A stretch of 64,000 bases of DNA, from the NCBI RefSeq assembly GCF_016735585.2, contig NZ_JAERSE020000006.1, forward strand, positions 1-64,000, read 5' to 3'. Position numbers and translations under genes: made by a program. This DNA comes from Chryseobacterium tagetis. GTDB lineage: Bacteria > Bacteroidota > Bacteroidia > Flavobacteriales > Weeksellaceae. Under the pieces are notes generated by a model. The model ran no database searches. It was given only the letters and a program-made list of their open reading frames with translations, and was not told the DNA's origin. Position 1 is the stretch's first letter; every line of letters starts with the position of its first letter. This document shows positions 44,389 through 53,446 of the stretch, one piece after another.

Positions 44389-47232
44389 TTATTCTCTGTT
44401 TTTAACCAAAATCCATCCAGAATATTTAACTGGAGTTTGTTTAGAGTTTGGCTCATTCCAGCTTACGCTGAACCAGTAGCTTCCGGTAGATACTTTTTTG
44501 CTTCCGTTCGTTGAACCGTCCCATTTGTATCCGTTTGTTTTGTTGGCCTGATAGATTTTAGTTCCGTATCTATCGAAGATGTCGATTACCAGATTTGATT
44601 TATTTCCTAATTCAGAGTAATCTAAAACATCATTTACACCATCATTATTCGGAGTAATTACATTAATCAGATTCGGAATTGTAATTTCTACAGAAATAGG
44701 ATTACAGTCGTATCCGTCTTTCACATATACCATTCCGCTTCCTCTAGGCACATTAGTAAAGACGTTAGAATCTTGCCAGCTAATGTTATCCATAGAGTAT
44801 TTATATGGAGCAGTTCCTCCTGTAGCATATACGGTCACTGTATTAGTAGCAATATCAACGCTAGAAATTACAGGTTGTTCAGATGCGTATACTTTTACTG
44901 TTTGTGTAGTCCAACATAGGCCGGTTTTTAATTTTACCCAGTATGTACCTACAGTAACATCAGATATAGTCTGTGTTGTTGCTCCTGTGCTCCACTGATA
45001 TCCATCAAAGGCAGGACCTGCATCTAATGTTGTTTTATCTTCCATACAGATAATCTTATCAGTTAATACTGTAGATTTAGTAGGCGGGAATACAATAAGT
45101 GTAACTTTAGCAATTCTAAAACATCCGTTTCCGTTGGTTACTCTTACAAATGCAACACCGTTTGGTGCGATATACTGATCCGGATTTAAAATTTCATTTG
45201 TTCCGTTTTGTGCGTCAGTTAATGATGGGTAATAATTTTTTGTTACCCCTGCTTGTGTAGTTACTGGAGCAGTTGTTAGGTTAAACTCACCCGTAGCCGT
45301 ATTGCTTTCCAAGAAACAAGTTCTCAATGTTGCATCGGTTACAACTGGCAGCTCAGAAACAGTTACTGTTAAAGTTACTTGTTCACAATCTACAAATTCA
45401 GGTGCTGTTCCACAGAACTTATATACGATAGTATCAGTACCTACATAACCTACGTTTGGAGTATAGTTAATAACACCTGTTACAGGATTTACTGTTGCCA
45501 TACCATTTGTAGGTTGCGTAACAATAGTTACTGAACCAGGATTATATGTTTGTGTTGAAACAGTGAATTCAGGAACAATTAGCTGAGAAATATCACATAC
45601 ATTTATTGCTTTTGTAGAATTTGTCAGACAAGTAAATACCTTGAAAACAGGAGTTGTTTCTGGTGGACAGCTACCTATGGTAACTTTTACCGTGTAATCT
45701 CCTCCTTGAGTTGGAGTGTATGAATTTGAATTCGCTCCAGGAATTGGATTACCATTAAAATACCACTGATAAGTATCATAACTATCATCTACCTCTAAGA
45801 CAATCCCAGGAATACAATCTCCTGTTGTTTTTGAGATAAGAGGAATTGAAGAGAATCCAGCGAAGTATCCTCCGTACCCTGCTGTACTATATCCTCCGTT
45901 GATACCTGCTGTTACAGCTTTATTTGATTGAATAGCAAGGTTTCCTGTAACTCCAGTGATCGCATAGGTTACCCAGTTGCTATTTCCTGTAAGAGTGTAA
46001 GGACCTTGTGCAGCTGTCGGTGTTATTGGAGCCCCTCCGTTCACAGTATATGTAACAGTTGCCCCAGCTTCAGTTAAAATATTTAGTTTTAAAGTAATGG
46101 TACCACTGGATCCCGGCATTTCGCTTACTTTTCCAATTTCATCAATTTTTCTAGGTAAGAAACAGTTCAATGGTGGGATGTAGTTGTATCCTCCGGTAGC
46201 AGTTCCTCCACTAGAACCTACTAATTGATATAGATATACATTTTTTGAAGTATGTACATAGATGTTGTAGTGGCTGTTCCCTTGGTTAATATAGCCGCTA
46301 TTTAAAATTCTATAATATTCTCCTTCGTTAAGGGTAGCAACAGGAATCAGTATATCATTAAGATAAACTTCTGTATTATTTTCTGTTGCAATGACGATAC
46401 CTCCTTCCATATCGTATGAATTGGTAAGAGGAGATAAACTTCTCACCATGGCAAATTCGTTTCCAAGTCTTTCTGTAGGAACAGACTGGTCTAATACCAA
46501 GTCAGATCCAGAAGACTGGCTTCCTGTAGCATACATGGCATTTGCATTTCCGTTAGTTACAGAAATAGCCTTGTTTGAAGTAATCTTTGCTCCTATGAAT
46601 CCTGTGAAGTTTGGAGTGTTATCTCCAAGCCCTGCAAGGATATAAGACTGTCCTTTGTTTAAAGTAAAAGTAACACTTAAAGGAGCAGGAGTATTATTTA
46701 CAAACTGTACGTTAGGGTTATATCCTGAAACGGTTACTGTAGTAGCATCTTCAGTAGCCATGATTCCGGTAGTAAAGTTCATCAAAGAAGCACTGTTATA
46801 AGTAATAGGTGCTGCAGCTGCATAGAACTTAGTCCCTATCCCCGCTTTTCCTTTAGAAGTTACAATTTCACCGTGAGCACTTTGTGCAGATCTTAAACTG
46901 CAGAAAAAAGGTTTATCTCCTTTTAAATACAGTCCTTTGGTGATTACAGTAGAAGCCTCAGATGTTGTACTTGTAGATATAAGACCTGCAGCAACTGAGT
47001 AACTCTGTGGGTTACCTTTACTTATCGTAACCGTAGTAAGAAGAGTATTGTTGTTGTAAATCTTTACATCAAACGGTGTTGTAGAGTCTGTGGACATATA
47101 CAAAGTATTTGTATATCCGGTAGCACTAGTGCTCATAAAGTATGGTGCTATCCAGTGCTCAGTATCTCTCTGAGCAAAAAGGGTACTGATTGAAAAGAAA
47201 ATCAATACCAAGCTGAGTAGAAATTTTTTCAT
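44389..47232 (-). CDS. Giant T9SS adhesin-like protein D
   Basis: 947 aa, signal peptide about 1-20 (TLFA/QRD). IgGFc-binding-like domain about 21-480 (EHWIAPYFMSTSATG, KGQSYILAG, YIPPLNCFLPRKIDEIGK), Ig-like module (YQWYFNGNPIPGANS), the NVGYVGTDTIVYKFCG module, and a type B T9SS C-terminus (VITPNNDGVNDVLDYSEL, FDRYGTKIYQ, YSGWILVKNRE). It is shorter than E and A because it lacks the CDxxxDG modules. Closest relatives are B and C next to it. Confidence 0.88.
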   Translation of the reverse strand: MKKFLLSLVLIFFSISTLFAQRDTEHWIAPYFMSTSATGYTNTLYMSTDSTTPFDVKIYNNNTLLTTVTISKGNPQSYSVAAGLISTSTTSEASTVITKGLYLKGDKPFFCSLRSAQSAHGEIVTSKGKAGIGTKFYAAAAPITYNSASLMNFTTGIMATEDATTVTVSGYNPNVQFVNNTPAPLSVTFTLNKGQSYILAGLGDNTPNFTGFIGAKITSNKAISVTNGNANAMYATGSQSSGSDLVLDQSVPTERLGNEFAMVRSLSPLTNSYDMEGGIVIATENNTEVYLNDILIPVATLNEGEYYRILNSGYINQGNSHYNIYVHTSKNVYLYQLVGSSGGTATGGYNYIPPLNCFLPRKIDEIGKVSEMPGSSGTITLKLNILTEAGATVTYTVNGGAPITPTAAQGPYTLTGNSNWVTYAITGVTGNLAIQSNKAVTAGINGGYSTAGYGGYFAGFSSIPLISKTTGDCIPGIVLEVDDSYDTYQWYFNGNPIPGANSNSYTPTQGGDYTVKVTIGSCPPETTPVFKVFTCLTNSTKAINVCDISQLIVPEFTVSTQTYNPGSVTIVTQPTNGMATVNPVTGVINYTPNVGYVGTDTIVYKFCGTAPEFVDCEQVTLTVTVSELPVVTDATLRTCFLESNTATGEFNLTTAPVTTQAGVTKNYYPSLTDAQNGTNEILNPDQYIAPNGVAFVRVTNGNGCFRIAKVTLIVFPPTKSTVLTDKIICMEDKTTLDAGPAFDGYQWSTGATTQTISDVTVGTYWVKLKTGLCWTTQTVKVYASEQPVISSVDIATNTVTVYATGGTAPYKYSMDNISWQDSNVFTNVPRGSGMVYVKDGYDCNPISVEITIPNLINVITPNNDGVNDVLDYSELGNKSNLVIDIFDRYGTKIYQANKTNGYKWDGSTNGSKKVSTGSYWFSVSWNEPNSKQTPVKYSGWILVKNRE

Positions 47233-47255
47233 AAACGTTAGAATTAGGATTTTTG

Positions 47256-47263
47256 CAAAATTA
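47256..47263 (-). promoter_or_regulatory. -7 box of adhesin gene D
   Basis: TAATTTTG on the minus strand, 23 nt upstream of the ATG. The following leader (ATCCTAATTC) is shared with genes B and C. Confidence 0.5.
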
Positions 47264-47312
47264 AAAGAATATTTGATATGTTTTGAAAAAAATAAAAGAA
47301 AATATGATAAAG

Positions 47313-47362
47313 CAATAACAAAAAAGCCACAATCTTTTAAAATTGTGGCTTTTTTGTTATTG
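47313..47362 (-). terminator. Terminator of adhesin gene C
   Basis: Perfect 21-bp arms, 47313-47333 and 47342-47362, around an 8-nt loop; core AAAAAAGCCACAAT / ATTGTGGCTTTTTT. A near copy lies behind gene B. Confidence 0.9.
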
Positions 47363-47370
47363 TGATAAAA

Positions 47371-50217
47371 TTATTCTCTGTTTTTTACAAGTATCCAACC
47401 GGAATATTTAATTGGAGTTTTAGCAGCATTAGGCTCATTCCAATTAATATGATACCAATAGGTACCTGTAACGACTTTTTTACCGGATCCTTTTCCATCC
47501 CAACGATAGTTGTTGAATTTGTCACCAACGAAAATTTGATTTCCGTATCTGTCGTAGATAACAAATGTAAGATTCTCTTTGTACGCTAACTCACTGTAGT
47601 CTATATAGTCATTTACATTATCACCGTTCGGAGTAATTGCATTGATCAAATTAGGTACAGTTACCTCTACAGAAATAGGAGTACAGCTGTAAGCATCTTT
47701 TACGTAAAAAGTATGCTGTCCTCTTGATAGATTAGTAAATACATTTGAATCTTGCCATGCTGTAATTCCGTCTACTGAATATTTGTAAGGAGCAGTTCCT
47801 CCGCTTACAATAACGGTAGCCGTATTGTTGGTGATTTCAATTTTAGTGATTACCGGATCCTGAACTTTTTTAACATGTACAGTTTGTTCTAAGAAACAAT
47901 TATTATGTTCAAGAATTACAGTGTATTCTCCTACTGGTACTCCCTGAATAGAAGAAGTTGTAGCTCCTGTACTCCATTGATAGCTATCATATCCAGGACC
48001 TGCGTCTAGAGAAGTTCTGCCATCAATACAAATAAATTTGTCAACCAAAACTGATGATTTTTTTACAGGAACCGGAACCAATTTAATTTTTGTTGTACCA
48101 ATACATCCTCCATCTGCTATTATTCTAACATAAACATAGCCTCCTACCGATGGATATTTTGTAGGGTTTGTAATTGGGTTATTACTAGTATTCAAATCAT
48201 TTAGTGTAGGGTAATAACTTTTTATTGTAGGCAAAGGAAAGTCGGTTACATTTGCTGTGGTAAGATCAAACAGTGCAGTAGGATCTGTATCATACTGACA
48301 GGCAGTAATGGTAGGCTCATTTACTTGAAGTGGAGTCGTTGTGATTGTAAGTGTTACTTGCTCACAATCTATAAATTCAGGAGCATTTCCACAGAATTTA
48401 TAGACAAATACATCATTTCCGGCAAAACTTGAATTCGGAGTATAAGTAATTGTTCCGTTAGCATTTACTACTGCAGTACCATGTGTTGGAGCTGTGGTAA
48501 TTGACACTGTGCTAGCAACAGGAGTCTGAGTGGAAGATGTAAATGCTGGTTGTATGGTTATTGGACCGCAGGTTCCCACTGTTTTTGAGGTTTGTTTCAC
48601 ACATGAGAAAACTTTGAAAATTGGAGTTGTCACAGGTTGACAACCTCCTGCAGTTACTTTCACGGTATAGTTTCCTCCTACTAGTGGAGCATAAGTATTT
48701 GAAGTAGCACCTGGAATAATATTACCGTTTAAATACCATTGATAAGAATCAAATCCTGCATCTACTTCCAGAATAACTCCCGGAGCACATTCTCCAGTTT
48801 GCTTTGTAATGAAAGGAATCGATGAGAAACCAGCGAAATATCCTCCATATCCGGCTGTGCTAAATCCTCCATTTACACCTGCTGTTACGGCTTTATTGGA
48901 TTGAATGGAAACATTACCTGAAATATTTGAGATATCATAAGTTACCCAAGTGGTACTTCCAGTAAGAGGATATGGCCCTTGTGCTGCTGTAGGTGTTGTT
49001 GGTGCTCCACCATTCGTAGTATAAGTAACAGTTGCGCCTGCTTCGGTAACGATATTAAGTTTCAGATTTATGGCTAACGAGATATTGGGCATTTCGTCGA
49101 TATTCCCTATCTCGTCAATTTTTTTAGGTAAATAACAGCTGAGCGGCGGTATGAAATTATATCCGCAAGTTGCGTTACTATTGGTTCCTATAAGCTGATA
49201 AACACAGACATTTTTTGTTGTGGAAATAAACATGTTTTTGTGACCGCTAGTTCCCTGGGCTACATAATTTGTCTCATCTATTCTGTACCATTGGCCTGCG
49301 TTTATTGTTGTTAATGAAATACCACTTCCGTTTACATAAATCTGTGTGTTATCTTCTGTAGCGATTACAATTGCACCTTCCAGGTTTTCTGATGCTGCCG
49401 ATGATAAACTCTTAACCATTGCAAAAGTATTTCCAAGTCTTTCCACTGGAACGGCCTGGTCCATAATCAAATCACTTCCGGAAGAGCTTCCTGCACCGAA
49501 ATTACCATTACAATTACCATTTGTTACTGTAATCGGTTTATTGGATTCAATTTTGGTTCCGATAAAGTTGCTGATATTTTGATTGCCTGTACCCGCTAAA
49601 ATAAATGATTCAGCTTTGTTCAGGGTTACAGTCTGTGTATTTCCGGTAGGATTTCCATTAATAAATGTTACCGGTAAAGCGGCGTTCCATGTAATCGTTA
49701 CAGTTGTATTATCTTCCGTAGCCATAATACCTGCAGTAAAATTACTTGAAGTAGTGTTGGTCACTGGTGTAGCTCCTGCATAGAATTTATTTCCTATCCC
49801 GGCTCTCCCTTTGCTGGTAATAATTTCTGCGTGCTGTGTAAGGTTGGTAGATCTTAAAGTGGCAAAAAAGGATTTGTCCCCTTTTAAGTATAAACCTTTG
49901 GTATTGATGATCGTAAATGCTTCTGATGATGCTGTAGCATTTACATATTGGGCTAATAAAGGTTGTGCAGGAGTAGCTGCCGGGTCCGGGAAGACTTTTG
50001 GATTACCCTTGCTTATCATCACTGACCCAATCTGAATATTATTACTATAAATTTTGACTTCGAATGGGGTTGTAGAGTCAGTTGACATATAAAGTCTTGT
50101 TATATAAGCACTCGTGCTATTATAAAAAGGAGCAAACCAATGCTCTGTGTCTTTTTGAGCAAAGACGGTATTAAAGGTAAAAAACAATAATACGAAAGAG
50201 AATAAAAATCTTTTCAT
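47371..50217 (-). CDS. Giant T9SS adhesin-like protein C
   Basis: 948 aa from the ATG at 50217, which starts the signal peptide MKRFLFSFVLLFFTFNTVFA; a longer frame (from 50316) would add 33 residues in front of the signal peptide and cross the -7 box, so it is rejected. IgGFc-binding-like domain about 21-480, Ig-like module (YQWYLNGNIIPGATS), a module with ITYTPNSSFAGNDVFVYKF, then ITPNGDNVNDYIDYSEL and YSGWILVKNRE. The C-terminal 400 aa are nearly the same as in B, evidence of a recent duplication or gene conversion. Confidence 0.88.
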   Translation of the reverse strand: MKRFLFSFVLLFFTFNTVFAQKDTEHWFAPFYNSTSAYITRLYMSTDSTTPFEVKIYSNNIQIGSVMISKGNPKVFPDPAATPAQPLLAQYVNATASSEAFTIINTKGLYLKGDKSFFATLRSTNLTQHAEIITSKGRAGIGNKFYAGATPVTNTTSSNFTAGIMATEDNTTVTITWNAALPVTFINGNPTGNTQTVTLNKAESFILAGTGNQNISNFIGTKIESNKPITVTNGNCNGNFGAGSSSGSDLIMDQAVPVERLGNTFAMVKSLSSAASENLEGAIVIATEDNTQIYVNGSGISLTTINAGQWYRIDETNYVAQGTSGHKNMFISTTKNVCVYQLIGTNSNATCGYNFIPPLSCYLPKKIDEIGNIDEMPNISLAINLKLNIVTEAGATVTYTTNGGAPTTPTAAQGPYPLTGSTTWVTYDISNISGNVSIQSNKAVTAGVNGGFSTAGYGGYFAGFSSIPFITKQTGECAPGVILEVDAGFDSYQWYLNGNIIPGATSNTYAPLVGGNYTVKVTAGGCQPVTTPIFKVFSCVKQTSKTVGTCGPITIQPAFTSSTQTPVASTVSITTAPTHGTAVVNANGTITYTPNSSFAGNDVFVYKFCGNAPEFIDCEQVTLTITTTPLQVNEPTITACQYDTDPTALFDLTTANVTDFPLPTIKSYYPTLNDLNTSNNPITNPTKYPSVGGYVYVRIIADGGCIGTTKIKLVPVPVKKSSVLVDKFICIDGRTSLDAGPGYDSYQWSTGATTSSIQGVPVGEYTVILEHNNCFLEQTVHVKKVQDPVITKIEITNNTATVIVSGGTAPYKYSVDGITAWQDSNVFTNLSRGQHTFYVKDAYSCTPISVEVTVPNLINAITPNGDNVNDYIDYSELAYKENLTFVIYDRYGNQIFVGDKFNNYRWDGKGSGKKVVTGTYWYHINWNEPNAAKTPIKYSGWILVKNRE

Positions 50218-50240
50218 AGTTTTTGGAATTAGGATTTTTA

Positions 50241-50248
50241 CAAAATTA
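50241..50248 (-). promoter_or_regulatory. -7 box of adhesin gene C
   Basis: TAATTTTG on the minus strand, 23 nt upstream of the ATG at 50217, followed by the shared ATCCTAATTC leader. Confidence 0.5.
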
Positions 50249-50303
50249 AAAGAATATTTGATATATTTTGATAAAAAAAAATGAAATACAAAAAGAAAAT
50301 AAT

Positions 50304-50340
50304 AAAAAAGCCACAATCTTTATAAAATTGTGGCTTTTTT
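50304..50340 (-). terminator. Terminator of adhesin gene B
   Basis: AAAAAAGCCACAAT / ATTGTGGCTTTTTT, the same hairpin as behind gene C with one change in the outer arm. Confidence 0.88.
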
Positions 50341-50355
50341 GTTATTGTGATAAAA

Positions 50356-53214
50356 TTATTCTCTGTTTTTTACAAGTATCCAACCGGAATATTTAATTGG
50401 AGTTTTAGCAGCATTAGGCTCATTCCAATTAATATGATACCAATAGGTACCTGTAACAACTTTTTTACCGGATCCTTTTCCATCCCAACGATAATCATTG
50501 AATTTATCGCCGGTGAAAATTTTGTTTCCATATCTGTCATAGATTACGAATGTAAGATTCTCTTTGTACGCTAACTCACTGTAGTCTATATAGTCATTTA
50601 CATTATCACCATTAGGAGTAATTGCGTTAATTAGATTGGGTACAGTTACCTCTACAGAAATAGGAGTACAATTGTAAGCATCTTTTACATAGAACGTATG
50701 CTGTCCTCTTGATAGGTTGGTAAACACATTTGAATCCTTCCATGCAGTTGTTCCGTCTACTGAATATTTATAAGGAGCAACTCCACCGCTGACAATTACA
50801 GTTGCAGTATTGTTTGTAATTTCAATTTTGGTAATTACCGGATCCTGCGCTTTTTTCACATGTACGGTTTGTTTCAAGAAACATCCGTTCTGTTCAAGTA
50901 TTACAGTGTATTCTCCTACAGGTACTCCCTGAATAGAAGATGTTGTAGCTCCTGTACTCCATTGATAGCTGTTGTATCCTGTTCCTGCATCAAGAGATGT
51001 TCTGTCGTCAATACAAATATATTTGTCAACTAAAATAGCAGATTTTTTTACAGGGATCGTAACTAATTTAATTTTAGCAGTTCCTGTACAACCTCCATCA
51101 GCATTAATTCTCACGTAAACATATCCTCCTGCCGAAGCGTATTTTTTAGGTTCGGCAATTTCATTACTGTTTGTATTAAGATCATTCAACGTAGAATAAT
51201 ACTTTTTCGTGGTAGGAGAAGGGTAGTCCGTCACATTTGCTGTTGTCAGATCAAACAATGCCGTTGGATCTGTGTCATACTGACATGCTGTGATTGTCGG
51301 TTCTTTTCCAACAAGAGGGACAATTTTTATGGTATGGGTTACCTGTTCACAATCTATAAACTCAGGGGCATTTCCACAGAATTTATATACCAATACATCT
51401 GAACCTGCAAAACCGGTATTTGGAGTATAAGTAATAGTACCGTTTGTATTGACTACTGCTGTTCCATTTGCCGGAGGGGTTATAATTGTTACAGTATTAG
51501 CTACCGGAGTTTGTGTTGAAGAAGTAAATGTAGGCTGTATGATTTTTGTGCCACACGTTTCGTCTGATTTTGAGGTTTGTTTTAAACAAGAGAACACTTT
51601 GTAAGCAAGCGTTACTACAGGTTGACATCCGCCCATGGTTACTCTTACCGTATAATTACCTCCCACTAGCGGAGCGTAAGTATTTGAAGTTGCTCCGGGA
51701 ATAAGAGTCCCGTTTAAATACCATTGATAGGAATCAAACCCAGCTTCTACTTCCAGGATGATACCAGGTGCACATTCTCCTGTCTGTTTTGAAATGACCG
51801 GGACTGAAGAGAATCCTGCAAAATATCCTCCGTATCCTGCAGAGCTATATCCTCCGTTGATACCAGCGGTAACAGCTTTGTTAGATTGAATGGCTAAATT
51901 GCCAGTGACTCCTTCAATAGCGTAAGTAACCCAATTGGCATTACCACTAAGAGGATATGGTCCTTGTGCTGCAGTTGGTGTTATTGGAGCTCCCGGAACT
52001 CCTCCTGCAGGAGTTAGAGTATAAGTGACAGTTGCACCCGCTTCGGTAAGGATGTTTAGTTTCAGAGTAATGGCTCCTGATGAACCCGGCATTTCGTTTA
52101 TTTTACCTATTTCATCAATCTTTCTAGGTAAAAAACAGTTCAATGGAGGAATGTAGTTATAACCGCCGGTAGCTGTGCTGGTAGAGCCTACTAATTGATA
52201 TAAGTAAACATTTTTTGTAGTACGTACATATATATTATAATGCCCGTTGCCCTGATTGATATATGAATTATCTAATATTCTGTAATAATCTCCTTCATTA
52301 AGGGTTATTACAGGTAGTAGAGCATTATTAAGATAAACTTCAGTATTATTCTCAGTAGCAATTATAATCCCTCCTTCCATATCATATGAATTGGTAGGAG
52401 ATAAGCTTCTAACCATGGCAAATTCGTTTCCAAGTCGTTCAGTAGGTACAGACTGGTCTAAAACAAGATCTGATCCTGAAGTTAAACTTCCTGTAGCATA
52501 CATTGCATTTGCATTTCCATTGGTAATGGTAATAGGCTTGTTAGATGTGATCTTTGCTCCGATGAACCCTGTATTATTAGCTGTGTTATCTCCGATTCCG
52601 GCAATCAGGTAAGATTGTCCTTTTTCCAGGTTAAAAGTAAGAGTTCCGGAAGTATTAGAATTATTGATGAAAGTTATATTGGGATCATATCCGGTAACCG
52701 TAACGGTAGTCCCGTTTTCAGTGGCCATAACTCCGGTTGTGAAGTCCATTAGGGTAGAACTGCTATATGTAATAGGGGCTGCAGCTGCGTAAAATTTTGT
52801 ACCGATTCCCGCTTTCCCTTTAGAAGTTACAATTTCGCCATGAGAACCTTGTGCAGCTCTTAGACTGCAGAAAAAAGATTTGGTTCCTTGTAGGTATAGT
52901 CCTTTTTGAACAGGAACTCCTGCTTCAGAAGTTGAAGTTGTATATATTGCACTCGCTGCAACAGTATACGTTTTAGGGTTGTTTTTGCTAACGCTAAGAG
53001 TGGTTAATAACGTTTGGACGCCGTTGGCATCATTACTATATACCTTTACATCAAATGGTGTCGTTGAATCTGAGGATACATACAACGTATTGGTAAAACT
53101 CCCTACGCTTGTGTTCACAAAGTAAGGCGCTATCCAGTGCTCTGTGTCTTTTTGGGCAAAGAGCGTATTAAATGTAAAAAACAGTAATACGAAAGATAAT
53201 AGAAATCTTTTCAT
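50356..53214 (-). CDS. Giant T9SS adhesin-like protein B
   Basis: 952 aa, signal peptide about 1-20 (TLFA/QKD). Same modules as D and C. The N-terminal half (HWIAPYFVNTSVG, YATGSLTSGSDLVLD, YNYIPPLNCFLPRKIDEIGK) is closest to D, the C-terminal half (KTVHV/KKAQDPVITKIEI, ITPNGDNVNDYIDYSEL) closest to C. It is thus a mosaic of its two relatives, which suggests recombination within the array. Confidence 0.88.
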   Translation of the reverse strand: MKRFLLSFVLLFFTFNTLFAQKDTEHWIAPYFVNTSVGSFTNTLYVSSDSTTPFDVKVYSNDANGVQTLLTTLSVSKNNPKTYTVAASAIYTTSTSEAGVPVQKGLYLQGTKSFFCSLRAAQGSHGEIVTSKGKAGIGTKFYAAAAPITYSSSTLMDFTTGVMATENGTTVTVTGYDPNITFINNSNTSGTLTFNLEKGQSYLIAGIGDNTANNTGFIGAKITSNKPITITNGNANAMYATGSLTSGSDLVLDQSVPTERLGNEFAMVRSLSPTNSYDMEGGIIIATENNTEVYLNNALLPVITLNEGDYYRILDNSYINQGNGHYNIYVRTTKNVYLYQLVGSTSTATGGYNYIPPLNCFLPRKIDEIGKINEMPGSSGAITLKLNILTEAGATVTYTLTPAGGVPGAPITPTAAQGPYPLSGNANWVTYAIEGVTGNLAIQSNKAVTAGINGGYSSAGYGGYFAGFSSVPVISKQTGECAPGIILEVEAGFDSYQWYLNGTLIPGATSNTYAPLVGGNYTVRVTMGGCQPVVTLAYKVFSCLKQTSKSDETCGTKIIQPTFTSSTQTPVANTVTIITPPANGTAVVNTNGTITYTPNTGFAGSDVLVYKFCGNAPEFIDCEQVTHTIKIVPLVGKEPTITACQYDTDPTALFDLTTANVTDYPSPTTKKYYSTLNDLNTNSNEIAEPKKYASAGGYVYVRINADGGCTGTAKIKLVTIPVKKSAILVDKYICIDDRTSLDAGTGYNSYQWSTGATTSSIQGVPVGEYTVILEQNGCFLKQTVHVKKAQDPVITKIEITNNTATVIVSGGVAPYKYSVDGTTAWKDSNVFTNLSRGQHTFYVKDAYNCTPISVEVTVPNLINAITPNGDNVNDYIDYSELAYKENLTFVIYDRYGNKIFTGDKFNDYRWDGKGSGKKVVTGTYWYHINWNEPNAAKTPIKYSGWILVKNRE

Positions 53215-53238
53215 TGTTTATTGGAATTAGGATTTCTG

Positions 53239-53246
53239 CAAAAATA
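53239..53246 (-). promoter_or_regulatory. -7 box of adhesin gene B
   Basis: TATTTTTG on the minus strand, 24 nt upstream of the ATG at 53214, followed by GCAGAAATCCTAATTCC. Confidence 0.5.
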
Positions 53247-53392
53247 AAATAATATTTTGAATTTTATTTACGAATAATAAACGGTAGAACTAATTTTCGA
53301 AATTTTATTGAAATATAAATATGGGAAATGAAAATTTTTACTAAGTAGATTCGTGGGAGTGGTTAAAAAAAAACTTATTATATTCAAAAAAT

Positions 53393-53420
53393 AAAGACGA
53401 CTTCATTTGAAGTCGTCTTT
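53393..53420 (-). terminator. Terminator of adhesin gene A
   Basis: AAAGACGACTTCA TT TGAAGTCGTCTTT, 27 nt behind the stop codon; the sequence differs from the other terminators of the array. Confidence 0.87.
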
Positions 53421-53446
53421 TACCTTAAAAATATTCGAAATAGAAG

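Noticed and set aside
50218..50316. 33-residue extension of adhesin C
   Set aside because: It would bury the signal peptide in the interior and crosses both the promoter and the upstream gene's terminator.
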